Made by a program: the position numbers and the translations under genes. The notes below the pieces were generated by a model. It saw nothing but the letters and a program-made list of their open reading frames with translations. It did no database searches and was not told the origin of the DNA. Below, piece by piece: positions 35,410 through 48,550 of a stretch of DNA of 64,000 nucleotides. Positions within the stretch are counted from its first letter, which is position 1. Each line of letters opens with the position of its first letter. Source of the DNA: Amphirosellinia nigrospora (lineage: Eukaryota > Ascomycota > Sordariomycetes > Xylariales > Xylariaceae); contig SCHM01000001.1 of assembly GCA_004123355.1 (NCBI GenBank), positions 12,782,193-12,846,192 of the forward strand, in the 5' to 3' direction.

Positions 35410-36346
35410 ATGATGTCCCTTCGAGCCGTTGCGCGCTCGGCGCCCCGTACCCTGACTCGCCTGAGCACAGCCGCCGCCCGGCAAACCAGAGTAGCTCAGC
35501 CCAGCTCTCTATTGAAGACAGCATGGGCGCCTCTGCGCACGCCACAACTTGCCGCTACCTTCTCGTCGACGTCGCGGAGAGCGCGCGAGAGCGATACCAA
35601 CAAGGAGCTCCTGTCCAAGCTGGAGAGCGAACTGCAATTCGAAAAAGAGGTCAGGGAGCAGGAGGAACTCCCCACCAGCATCAAGGACTACATCGAGAAC
35701 AGCCCCTTCGAGCTCAAAGACGAGCCCGGCAAGGAAGACGTATACCTAGTGCGAAAATTCGGCAACGAAACGTGAGTGCCAGACAGCCACCTGTTGCGAC
35801 GTTGGACGGGCTCCCAGCTAACTTGGCCACCGCAGCATCACCGTCTCCTTCTCCATTAATGATCTCTCTTCCTATGATCCCGACTTGTACGATGAAGACA
35901 CCGCCCTGACCGACGAGGAGCTGGAGACCCCCGAGGGCAAGCAACTGGCCGAGGCCCAGGCGGAAGAAGGCCTCGACGACGACGTTGAGCAGCAGCCTGC
36001 CGCCTGCCGCCTTAACATTGTCATCGAGAAGCCCAATCAGGGTGCCCTAAACATCGAGGCCATGGCCCAGGATGGCACCATCATGATCGAGAACTTCTAC
36101 TACTACAAGGACCCCAAGATGGCCCACAGCTCATCCCCCGAGGCCGTCCACGGCGCCGACGACGCCTACGCCGGCCCGATGTTCAACAGCCTCGATGAGG
36201 ACCTACAAGTTATCGTGGAGCGGTTCCTGGAGGAGCGTGGCATCACCCACGCCCTAGCCGTCTTCGTGCCCGATTACATGGACATCAAGGAGCAACGCGA
36301 ATACAATACTTGGTTGAAGAATGTCAAGGACTTTGTCGCGGCTTAG
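35410..36346 (+). CDS. MAM33: Mitochondrial matrix acidic protein MAM33 (p32 family)
   Basis: Doughnut-shaped trimeric p32/gC1qBP-family protein of the mitochondrial matrix, linked to mitochondrial translation and respiration. Two exons with one intron at 35772-35835; the frame is intact for 290 residues. The N-terminus is a classic presequence (SLRAVARSAPRTLTRLSTAA..., ATFSSTSRRARESD), then a helix (KELLSKLESELQFEKEVREQ), the first beta region (ENSPFELKDEPGKEDVYLVR, ITVSFSIND) and the acidic loop (EDTALTDEELETPEGKQL). The C-terminal part reads FNSLDEDLQVIVERFLEERG and LAVFVPDYMDIKEQREYNTW, the best-conserved signature. Starts at 35410 or 35413 (tandem Met). GC-ending codons indicate good expression. 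Confidence 0.94.
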
Positions 36347-37137
36347 ATGGGGTTTCTGGGTTAATGTACAACAAGGAGATGATAATGATATAAGACCCTT
36401 TACACAAATGAAGTATGGGGGTAGTCAGGAGGAAATAGCGTCCTGTGTAAAATTTTCCACTCAAGAAACGAATCACAATGTAACATAATAAGCCATAGGT
36501 CATCGCTTGGGCAATGGGGATATGAGAGGCCCTTTCGGTCATGATATGACACAGTCTATTGTACTATACGTATTGCGTAGGATGAACTTATGAGGCTTGT
36601 TCGCTGAGGTACCTGAGAATTAAGTGCCATTGTCCCTTAATTGTAGCTTCAACGGTTGTGTCCTATGAATGCCCCCATATGTCATCAAACCCCTCCTTTC
36701 CGCAAAACAGCCTCCCAGTCATGTAGCAGATCACTAGATATTCTATATCACCAAAATCATTTACTGGGTTGAATAGATGTTTCGTTTTCAAGCAATTATT
36801 TTACCCAACTCTGCTACCCCGCATATCCCATCCTCCTCTAAGCAAAACGGTATACGCAACTATTTCTAAATTCATTTCCATAATAACCCAATTAAGCTAG
36901 ATCATTCTACGCTTTTAGGGTCTTGACTAAAGTTTTGGCAATTAGGGAGCAGAGCGTAGTATAAATTCTCTCGTTATCGCTGCGTTACTCTTCATATGCT
37001 ATATACACCATGCTCCCTCCCCCATCAAGAACAGGGGAGGGGTCTGAATACCCGTTCCATCATTCACTGCAACGCAAGCACTTCAGACTACATCATCTCA
37101 GCCGCCGGCTGACTCGTGGCCCTCGAGAGCAGAGCGG
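36347..37137. other. Convergent intergenic region MAM33 / GH11 xylanase
   Basis: Holds both 3' flanks; AT-rich with no recognisable gene. Confidence 0.55.
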
Positions 37138-37939
<802 letters not shown>

Positions 37940-38042
37940 TTTTAAAACAGACACACTAGATCGTGTTCTTGGCAGTGGAGTTGTCGAGAGGCTGAAGAGA
38001 AAGGTGGTTCAGCTAAGCTTCTCGAGGCCAGCTCCTACATCC

Positions 38043-38049
38043 GCTATAT
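38043..38049 (-). promoter_or_regulatory. Probable TATA box of the xylanase gene
   Basis: TATATAG on the minus strand, about 105 bp upstream of the xylanase ATG, a normal distance for a regulated fungal gene. Confidence 0.55.
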
Positions 38050-38199
38050 ACACGAGCCGATCTACGTGCCAAGAGACCCGAGCAGGAGGCGAGCGATATT
38101 GTCCAGGCGAGCCGATGTCGAGAATTGGCCCATATAACCGCCCATCTTATTGAGGCTCGATATTGCCGGCATTAGGTTGGGAAGGCGTCAATGAATGGT

Positions 38200-38244
38200 C
38201 TGGGGAAAACGCAGATTAAAGGTATCTATTTTGCCGGCGGCTAA
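38200..38244. promoter_or_regulatory. Candidate CreA and XlnR/Xyr1 sites upstream of xylanase
   Basis: CTGGGG at 38200-38205 fits the CreA consensus SYGGRG (glucose repression). GGCTAA at 38239-38244 is the known XlnR/Xyr1 core (xylan induction). Both lie 260-305 bp before the xylanase start, the expected arrangement. Single short matches, so chance occurrence is possible. Confidence 0.35.
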
Positions 38245-39698
38245 TACGTAACGCCATATGACGATCGTTATTCAGTGTCATATTAAGCCAGTTCGACGTT
38301 GCGTCTGTGGTAAATAATGAAGCTTGGCGCATATATGGCGCTCTCCAATGTAATGTATACGGATATTTTGTGCCCAATACTCGGGCCCTACGAACGTTGA
38401 AGATACAGATTAAAAATCGGGCTTGGGATCTGATCATGATCTGACGAGGAAGATCAAACACGCTGAACCAGGTACACATGCCCGTCTTCTGGTTTTTCCA
38501 TTTTTCCGCCTATAGTCATCGAAACCCCTGAGCAATAAGGCACGACTTATTCCTAGGCTTTCCGCGAAAATGTTATTCCCGTGATGAATGTCATGCTATT
38601 CGCACACCATATCTCCCGGACAGGCGCCCTTATAAAAACCCCCCACATGAAGCTACTCCCGGCGCCGCCGGGGAGGCACATTCAGGCGCTGGCCATAATA
38701 AAGCAAGATCAGTCATACATCAACTGGCCACACATCAACCGGGCACTTAACTACTCACACACATCAATAAATACAGCACTTTTATCGTGACTAGGTGTGT
38801 ATTTAAGCGCTGTCGGCCGGATGCTTCAAGAGCCGAAAGTTCGCGAACGAAGTTATGCCACGACGACGCCACCGGAATTTCGTCCAGGGGAGGAGTATCA
38901 ACTCCGGGTTTCTTCGTTGAGGCCGTTGCAAATAACGTCCGCTACTATACGTATATTTGACACGATATCTCCTCGTAGCATCTAGACTCATCACATCAGC
39001 CACCCCATGCCACTTCGCAACGACTGGATATCATGTTTCGGCCACATGGAGATGCACTTGAACGCCATGTATTCCCGAACGGCTGTCGTCAATACGTAGT
39101 CGTGATCTCCGGGTATATTTCCAAAGTCACGCCTTCCATTCAGCTGGCCCTGCCCCTTGGTCGTGGACCGGCTAAAAAGACGATTCGAATCACACCATTA
39201 GCATGTCAGGTATAAGCCTATTAACCCGCCAATAAGACGTTGTTAGCTAAAGCTCGCGTCATCTCCTATCATTGGCGCGTAACCTGCTCGGAGCTTCGAA
39301 GGATACTCAATGCGAAACAATGATAGTACAACAGTAGTCATTTGTAAAAGTCGAGAGTCGAGAATAGACGTTGAAATTCACATCACCACCTTCGCGATAA
39401 CATGTCATACCATGGAGTGAGTCGGTTCGTGTGCCCGAAGACCTGTCCAACGAACGAGTAACTTATACTTCGCAACTTTAATGTTTTATATAAAAGAGCT
39501 TAAGACATTTGGTATTTAGTAATGATGCATTACGTAGTAGCTACTATACATTACAATCTACGTACATTCAGTTCATGATATTAATGCTATGCTATGGTGC
39601 GTCTATACGAATATAAGGGGGGTTGTTCAACTAAATCTCAGTATCTGCCCGCCCAGAACTCCAGCAAAGCTATGGAGAAAGCTGCGCAAAGTCTTACA

Positions 39699-41094
39699 TC
39701 AGGTTGATGATCCCACAGGATGCTTCCACGGAACAGTTCCCTGATAATATTCCTTGCCGTCGACGAAGTTGAAGACGAAGGACTTGCTTATCGCCTTGGC
39801 CACGACATGCGTGAGCATCAATTCGTCAAACCTCGGTATAGCTGGAAAGATGTACCGATCGAATAGGCGATATATCCAATTTCGCCAGGCAGACATTCTC
39901 GTTAGGCTGGCAGACGAATTGTAGTCTTCCCGCAGTGATCCCATCCGAGCGGCCTGATATCTGGATAGGGCATCGGTAAGGGTGCCGAAAGCAGGGGTGC
40001 TATTTTCATTGCGGTTCAACCTCATTACCTCATGCAATTCGTTGACTAGCACCACTACGTCCTGGATACCATTATTGTATCCAAGGCCGTAGTTCGGCGT
40101 GAACTTGTGGCATGCATCGCCTACCAGAACGAGACGATTCCAGCTCCAGTTTTTCACGATTCCTTCCTCGAGATTCGCCATACCAGCCGTATATCGCTTG
40201 GGAAATACATCGCTGACTTTAAGAGCCTCGCTTATTGGGAGATGACCATAGCGAGCAGCGAGCGCTTCGACGTCTTCTTGCGAATATGAGACACGATCGC
40301 GAGTGGGCTTCTCCAGACGCTCGTATATGAAGAGCCAGGAGCGGTCGTGGCCAGTAAGGCTCTGGATCGAGACATCTTTGCCATGACTCTCGATAGAATC
40401 GCCCTGTTCAAGATCGGATGGCGAGGAAATGTGCACCACAACGCCCTATACTCGGACAGAAACGGGTTCTCCTCGTTTACATCTGAGGTTCCAGATTCAA
40501 CTGCCAGCTCGCGCATGCTCTGCCGGACTTTGCTGTGAACACCGTCGGCACCAATGACAATGTGGCCATAGTAGCTGCTGCCATCTTTGCAACGGACCGT
40601 AACGCCTTGTTCGTCGGGTGTAATATCCGTAACCTTTTTATTAGTGAGGATGCGAGCTTGATCGGTTCCGCTCAGGCTCTCATGTAACACTCTCAAGAGA
40701 TGAGCTCTATGAAAGACTGTTTGACGAGTTCCATGACTAGAATTTTCAATTAACTAGGAGCCCCTACAGTAGGCATCTAAATGCGTGGGGCTGCTTACTT
40801 TCTCTTCACAACCTCCAGGGCATACGTTTCTTTGTACTTGTAGGCATCGGCTGTCATTGTTTTAGTACGTCTTAGTTCGGCTCCGATCCCCTCCAGACGC
40901 TCGCGGAGGCCTAGTTGAGCTAATACACGAAGTCCTTGAGGCCAGAGAACGAGACTCGCTCCGACATCGGTTGTGACTGAGGCTCGATGTTCAAGGACGA
41001 CGAAATCAATGCCGGCTTGAGATAAGGCGTGGGCTGTTGTTAGCCCTACCGGCCCGCCACCGACAACGATCACCTTGAACTTATCGAGGCCCAT
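39699..41094 (-). CDS. FAD-dependent aromatic-ring monooxygenase
   Basis: Group A flavin monooxygenase (salicylate hydroxylase / paxM-like), using NAD(P)H and oxygen to hydroxylate or epoxidise a small substrate. Two exons (40799-41094 and 39699-40736) with an intron of 62 bp. Motifs: FAD-binding Rossmann fold [20 protein letters not shown] followed by VLEHRA, the middle [10 protein letters not shown] (DG motif) and [20 protein letters not shown] (GD motif, second FAD contact). One frame change occurs near 40416, between FPRHP and DLEQGD, where two G sit on the plus strand. Expected 444 residues. The C-terminus has a hydrophobic stretch typical of paxM-type enzymes but no clear anchor. A secondary-metabolism role is plausible by family, not shown by neighbours. 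An upstream in-frame ATG at 41124 would add 10 residues. Confidence 0.86.
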
Positions 41095-44000
41095 TTTGTA
41101 TGAAGGGAATACCGAGAACTGCAAAATAAATAGACAACTTTAATGGAAGGATAGGTGGAGCACTAATCACGGATGAGAGAATTATATCATTCAAAATACA
41201 TTTTTATATAATTGAAAGCTTGACATTCCTAAGCAGTCCTATACAAACATCATGGTTTTGTTCCCTCGTACTGGCGGAGTTTGCGAGCGTTATGTTTGAC
41301 GGACTTGTTGTCAGCAGCGGAGTTTGATTTCAAAACTCCACGCAACGGACTTTGCTATATAGTAGGACTTCGGCATAACAGTCTGACTAAGACATCCTTC
41401 AAAGAATTTTACTTTGAATGAATAACATGCTCAATTGCGGCCTGGGTTCCAAACAGACTGAGGGTTGTTTATTAGTTTTGCCTAACCCCGCCTAGCTCAT
41501 GTTATCGCCAATGAGACTTCTCACTTGTTACATTTATTACACCATCAAACTACCGACAGGTACAACCTATAGAAGCCAGGCTTAAAACTTAATAGTTAGT
41601 AGTGAATCCTACTAAAAACATATTCCCATCTGCCTGTGTTCGTAGTCCGCAACTGTTAGTCACGACATATTTAAAGCTTAGAGCTACATCCTGATGAGGT
41701 TTTCTATTTTAGATTACATAGCCTATATGAGAATTTAAGGGACAAGAACAGCCCTTATTGTTTCCATTGATGCTAGGGTTGATGCAAAGATGATAGTTAA
41801 AGCTTGAGCAACGCCCACATAAGACCGAAACTAGGTTTCACTCATTCGATTATCAAAAATGGTGAAACCCATTTTACGGCATTAGTTATAATATGTTCTA
41901 CCACTTAACCAAAGCAGGGTTTTCTATAATCAAAATACCACAAAAATTGAGAAATACAACCCTTTATGTGTGTGGTAATATCAGAGAGAAAAAAACCCAA
42001 GCTCACATACTAAGCTTGGAATTAAGGCTGCTCAGCCAAGCTACTTACCAGATTGAACCACTGGTTTCTCTTGAATTGGAACTTGAAATAAACTAAGTTC
42101 AAACTTAGCAAAATATCCAGTTTGACCCTACCACATCCCTCTAGCCCAGGTTGACAAGAATTTCACCTGATAACGCAGCGCTGTTCCGAATACGTAGGAA
42201 ACCGCACTTCTAAACTAACTATCACAGGTATGGGAGTTACATTGCGTATATGCACTGGCAAAAGTCTCGGACTCCATGGGAGTATCCGAGTGTAACTCAC
42301 AACCTCCGAAGAGAAACAGGAAATACGAGACGAAGCTTTCAGGTATATAGACCAGATTTCTTCTATCTCGAAGAGACGAAGGAAAAACCTCACGAAATCT
42401 GTGGCTCCATAGATGAGTCATTATTATTTAATTTAATCCTCATCTAAGCTTTTTTTTTATTAATATATTAATTCCAATAATGTTGAAATCTTAGCAGATT
42501 TACCTACGAGTTGCTTAGCAAGCACTGCTCTCGTAAAAGAAGTCAACTGAAGGAGTATACTCACCACTACTGACAAAAGATACTCCCACCTTGAATAACT
42601 GTCCTTAAAATTATAAATAACTCCTATAGGTATCTAAGTGGGCCTGTCAGACGGCCCGAATTAGGTGAAGGCTGAAGGCAGAACTCGTCTTAGACGAAAT
42701 GAGCGGTGTATAGTATTTAAAGGCTTGTCCAAATGGACTATGTCTATCGGATATAAGCCAATGGCCGTATAGTTAGAGATTTAGGTAAATCCTCTCTGTA
42801 AGGCAAGTTAAAATAATACGGGCTATGGTACGGTGAGGAGGGTCACTTAGAGCGAAAAAGGGTAGAGATAAGATTATAGTATCATGAGATCTATTTGCTA
42901 CTATACGAACATATGGCCCTAACATTTTTAGGTGAGGAGAGGTCCAAAGCACCTTCGTGAGCTGGGTTACTCTGTAATCATACAGAAGGGCCTTTCGCGA
43001 CCACAAGACTTATGCAACCTCAGGCCTTTTAACATATTGCTTACTGCATAGCTTCAGTTTGTTCTTACTTGAAATTGGATTTGATAAAATAGAAGATTTT
43101 CTGTACTCTTGGTAATTCTCATCCCGAGTTCTGCGATCTAAATAACACGATTTTTAGTAGCATGTATAATCAGGTACGATATATACTTCAACTAACTATA
43201 CGTAAATCACATTTACGTGTCCGTATTGAATACGTAGTCATGGATAGTTGATAGATATTTGTAATTTAAACTCGATGGTCTAAAGTTAGACATCTACGAC
43301 AAGTCTTCCGCTTTGTGAAACCATGTCTATCAATAACTTGTACTTTGCACCGCCCCGTGTCGCGTGCCTTTCCTAACCCTCTTCGGCAGAACGTGCCTTA
43401 GCATGGACTAAAGTTCTATTTTATACAACCAATCATAAAAGCGGACGAGTTCTACGGAGGCTTAGGGAGACGGCACGGGTCAGGCGCTCGTCTCAGGTCC
43501 CATCGGCGCCGGCCGCTCCCTGTATCGTTGAATAAGAAGTTCCTAGATAACATGGGGACGGAACCGAAGATTTCCTCCGCGGTCACAGATCTCCCTGGGA
43601 TCAAGAGATGCTGGACTCTTGGCTGTCCAGGATAGGGCTGTAGCAGAGGAACAAGCTAGGCTATTTACTGCAATCGACAGGCCTTTGGAATAATTAGCAT
43701 GATCGGCATTTGTTGTGGGGAAGTAGGGAGGGCAGGCTGTGAGACATTATCTAGTCTACTACTGTACATAGCAGCAGCACATGATGGTATCTGTAACAGA
43801 ATTCAGCGTCGGCGTCGTATGCTAGATCACGTAGACCTATGATTGCACCGTCATCGCACCGTCAGCACATGAAGCTAGGCTTCAACCGAGCACGCTATGG
43901 CGATCTACACTAGCACTCCGTAGGCCTAGATAGTGGTAATTCGAAACCCGTGCCTTCTATGGATCCTTCACTGGTGCTAGCGACATTTTGCGGTGTGTAG

Positions 44001-47000
44001 CTGCTAGTGTGCTCGTTAGGCTATTGGCGTGGCCCGCACGATCTGAACTCGCCCGAATACCCTCAAAGTGCTGTTTCTCCGAGGCAGATCATATGCCGGT
44101 AATTATCCTAGCAGTTATTTTTGGAGACAAAAGGTACTATGTACGAAGCCACGAAGTGTCGCTCCTCTCTCTCCACCCAACTTGGTCGATTTCGGAAGCT
44201 TACCATAAGCTCCTTGTCTCATGAACCCCCGCGTCCCCGCCTCGGCGGGGATCTCGCGAGATCCCACTCAACAGAAAATCGTATGCCCTGGGCAATCCGA
44301 TATTCGAACCATAAGATGGAGAGACTGGTATCACAACCCAGCAATGTCACCCTGGCCCAGACTAGGCGAAGGGATGATTTGTCAGCTTCTGGAACGAATT
44401 GAAGCGTTGAACCAAGTTACGGCACTCGATACTGGACTATAAACCCACGTAGTATTATCCGATATGAATGTGTTGGTTCTCGAGTAGGTATAAGCATTCT
44501 CCAACTGTGCCAAAGTCGTATTCCGCGACCTCAGCGGCTCGGCCCGACGGGTGGGTGCCGCGAGCATTCTTTATCTAAAAACACGGCGCGTAGACCGCTG
44601 AATACTTTCGATGGCCATATGGGCGCCATGTGTGCATGTTGATGAGCACATAAATCATGCCCCCACCACCAATGTATTGCTGTTTCATCACCATACCACG
44701 TTGCCTGGACGTACGCGAATTACTGTAAGCTCGATGTTACGGACCTGTGGCTTGATGGGTACACGGCGTGTTTACACAGCATTGTGACGTATCAAATTTC
44801 ACGATAATGAATAGATAGATGGTGTAATATTGGCTCCGATACGAGCCACGGCACTATCCACTCGTATTTCAGGCCGTTTGAGACGCGATTAAGACGACTC
44901 TTGCGAAACCAATCACCCCCCGGTCTCGAACGTGGAGGCTTTTGATGATCACGAATATTGATGCTGTGCGAAGGTTACACAGAGAATACCCTGCTATATA
45001 GATACACATAATGCCCCGAAGGAAGAGGGAAAAGGAAATATCCGCGTTTGACGATTGTGATACATCAAGAGCAAACAAATGCCGAATTGAATCCCACCCC
45101 TCTGACTACTACATTAGTAATACGCTCAACAGTACCGTCCATTGCGCCATTGTGCGGACTCTTATGATGAACTCGTGAGGTTTGGCTCCACACAATAGGT
45201 AGAGCTTGTGACCATAATCCCAGTTTAATAATCACTGCATCTCCAACTTGAGTTATACCCAAGGTTACAATACCAGAAATTAGCTAATAACCATATCACA
45301 AACTAAGTTCAAATCACCAAGCAAGGCTGGGAGACCCCTCCTACAGGAGCCAATTGATTCGGAAGTATTTTGAAAGCTCTCTATAAATTTCCCCATCTCG
45401 AATATCATTCAATTGTGAATCATCTTTAAGAGCGAGCTCTAAGTATTGCCGTAGTTGGCTAGCCGCTAGATAATTAGTTTGTCTATCTTTCGGTCAGTCA
45501 TATTCACTAACACGACGCTCTGGCTGTGGCTATGGCCCAAGCTAAACGGTGAATCGTACAACGGCTTATAATAGGATAGGTTAGATTAGCCAACAACGGT
45601 GTGGACCGAAAACGCCCCTGAAGCTTGTTAACTCGTCTTTGCCTAGTGGTATTGCTTTAACACTTCCAGGGTTGTTGCTATACGGGTAGAGTTCAAGCTT
45701 GGCATGGTGCGTAATTCTTGGCGTTAGCCTTGGAAGTTACCCTGTTTATAGTGTAGTACAACGAATCCCCCCTGCTCGTTTGTAGGTCCTGTGATGTCTT
45801 GGCTGTCGATGCAAGGGATCGTACATATAGTATGGAGCAGTATGGAGTAGTGTTCAAAGTGTGCATATGCATGTTTTTTTTTTCTTTTTGGCCCAACGGA
45901 CATTTTGAAAGCCTTGGACACGTCCGGATGAGACGTAAAGATACCCGGTGCCAGTCCCTATTTTCCCTCACACTTTTGGAGTCCGGATATCCGGATCCAC
46001 GCATCCGATAATTAAAGTTGCTAGTTCCTGATTGCGCTACACATTGGTAGACACTCGATATTTCCCGAAAGATGAGGCGTGTAATAGTATCGGGACTTTT
46101 ATGGATACACACTAGACAACGCCTTCTACCCCCACCATCAGAGGTGAAGTCCGCACGCTAGATTCGCTGTTCGGATGGCTTTAAGCTGTACATGTCCAAG
46201 TGATTACGGGCTTGGCACACATATATCATGTACCATCGCCCGCTTCTGGGCTGATCAGGGGTCTTGTGGACTCACGTTGCCTTCCTGGTGGACAGCTGGG
46301 TCGCGCTCCAGGCGGCCACCGTTGCCTCGGCGGGGCCTGTAAGAGATATGCGAACCATTCCGTTTGCCAATGACACTAATCTGTACCCCATATGTTGTAC
46401 ATACATAGTACAGTGCTGCAGGTCTGAGCTAGGCAAATGTGAACAACCGCGAGAGGGCTGCTAACGGAGAAACCTCGACCCATCTACTGTACCCGTGTTG
46501 AGTATACTTACCTACCTACTTAGCCCGTACTATGTAGTAGTAGTCAGCGGAGCGTCCCGTGTTGTGCACCTCGCTAACACGGCCGGCGACCGTGGAAACG
46601 GCAAATTACGTACATACATAGTAGATGAAACATAAATCATTCTAGGGCTGGGATACTTGGGTCCGCTCGGCTAGTAGTCTAGAATCTCTCCTGAGAGCGT
46701 TGCACGCCAGGGCGAGCAAATGACGCCAGCCAAGTATCCGGGCAAAAGGCGACGTGGTTGTAACTGGTTAGTATACGTATGAGCCAGTTCCAGGGGGAAT
46801 GGAAATAGGGATAGGTGGTTCAGCTGCGGAACGTGGAATGTGAAATGCGAAAGGCGCATCTGACTACCTACCCAGACCCAGTATACACTACTCCGTCTAG
46901 TGTTGCGGTACCAGCACCATTTAGGTAATTGTGAAGGGGCATCTCATCTCATGCAAATCACATACAAATCAGACTATAAGGCGAGGCCTCCGCGCGATAA

Positions 47001-47129
47001 GCACTTGGTGGGATGGGATGAGCTTGGTGGGAAACCAGTAGTACGTATATCAATTCCAAGGGGTATAGTTATCCTTCCAATGCGCCGTTCGTTAGTAGTG
47101 TACAGTGACCATGCATCCATTATCCTCTA
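41095..47129. other. 6-kb gene-poor region
   Basis: No recognisable gene in six frames. AT-rich from 41.1 to 43.4 kb, nearer balanced after that. An 8-bp inverted repeat (GGTTTCAC / GTGAAACC) frames about 41831-41870. Short open frames at 44.0-44.5 and 45.7-46.1 kb overlap on both strands and look like chance. TACCTACC words occur near 46508. Confidence 0.5.
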
Positions 47130-48550
47130 TTAACCAATGACTCTGTCCACCCATTTCATCCATCTTTCGTCGTGGCAAAGCGCCTCCATGGCGTCGACCG
47201 TCAGGCTTACATACAACTCCTGTTTGCCCGAGTCTTTCTTGGCCGGCAGAATAAGCGCCGTCCCTAGCCCAAATCCACCCGTCGCTCGTCTGATCGTGTC
47301 TGGCTTGGTAACCGGCACGCCGGGGATATTCCACTCGATGTCGGCGCCAAAGTGGCGCCATGTGTTGAAGGCAAGCACCTCTGGTGAGCGGGGATCGTAG
47401 TTCACACCCACCATACGTGGGTCAGGCGCTTGAGACATCATCGACATACGCCGGTCGACGTACCCTTCGTCTACCTCGGCGATCGAATCTTTGATGTGAG
47501 GTACCAGACCTGTCAGATTCTTGTCATCGTAGGCGGCGGCGTTGACCTTCTCTCGCGTAACCCTCGTCACAGCTGGTAAAACTGCGTTGCCGAAATAATT
47601 ATCCGTAGCACCAGGGAACGCTCTTTTCCGCCAATTGACCGAGTTCCATAGCGACGCCGTTTGACTTGATTCGATTCCAGTGAGACCTGGTTCAGTGCGG
47701 ATGCGGGCTTTGGTGATATGCGCGAAAGCCAAAGCCGCGAGGCTCATATATGCTGTAGGTAGTCTATCTGAATTATTCGTATCCCTGACGAGCTCTCGGA
47801 GTTCCTTAAGGCGATTGGCAGTAAACACGAATATTTTGCCTACTTTATCGAGGTCCGCTATGGGTTGGCCGATAGTCTGCATCCGCGGTTGCGTCGGACC
47901 ACTGAGATCTGGAAGTATTGCATACTCGGGACAGCTTTTCATTAGTCTATGAAACGGAGACATTTCCGAAAGCTTGCGGCTCGCAGCACTGTGCAACCTA
48001 GAATTTGGTACTCGAAGTCTCTGCTCGGAGGGTAGGCTGTCTGGGATATTTCGGGTCCGGTTACCAAAAGCTTCGAGGAAAACTGACAATGAACCTCCAT
48101 CCGTAATTGCGTGCTGAAGGAATATTGAAGAAATAGTCCACCACGGGCAAAGGTAACATCCACCTTTGAAACAGGGATGGGATTGCAATTGGGACTTGTA
48201 AGACCCGGGATACCATATCGAGTGTCGATGAATGTCGCTGGTGGAAACTCGTCCCGTCTTAGTCGCTCATAGTCGATTTCGTTCTCAGGTTCAGTGGGTA
48301 TGACCTCAAATGGAATCTCGAAAGCACAAGACCGACGCAAGTAAACTCTACCGTTGTCAGTGTGTAGCCGACCGGCAAAGAGCGGGCGATGGTTTGCGAG
48401 CCGCGTGAGTGATTGGCGTATATGGTGGACTGCATCTTCCCGTCGATTATCATCGCAAGGGAAGCAAAGCACAACGCAGATATATCCCCGCGGCGAGCAT
48501 TGGTTGAACACTGACAACAACTCTTCTGAGTAGCAACAACATTTTTGCAT
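47130..48550 (-). CDS. BAHD-like acyltransferase (transferase family)
   Basis: Probable acyl-CoA-dependent O- or N-acyltransferase of the fungal transferase family related to trichothecene 3-O-acetyltransferase. Seen in order: QCSPRGYICVVLCFPC, LTRLANHRPLFAGRLH, GIPGLTSPNCNPIPVSKVDV, the catalytic HxxxD motif in FLQHAITDGGS, SLWNSVNWRKRAF, YFGNAVLPAVTRV, and a late ADIEWNIPG in the place of the family's DFGWG motif. The frame changes once near 48115, immediately before the catalytic His, so the catalytic motif and the N-terminal half are in different frames as written. Expected 473 residues from the ATG at 48550; the frame is open upstream to 48691, so the true start is uncertain. No intron is required. 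Substrate unknown. Confidence 0.82.

Larger units (their letters stand above)
37940..39698. other. GH11 promoter and FAD-monooxygenase 3' flank
   Basis: No recognisable gene. The part next to the xylanase start holds a TATA box and candidate XlnR and CreA sites (separate entries). Confidence 0.5.

Noticed and set aside
44250-44340. Possible tRNA (TTCGAA motif near 44303)
   Set aside because: No acceptor or D-arm could be formed around it.
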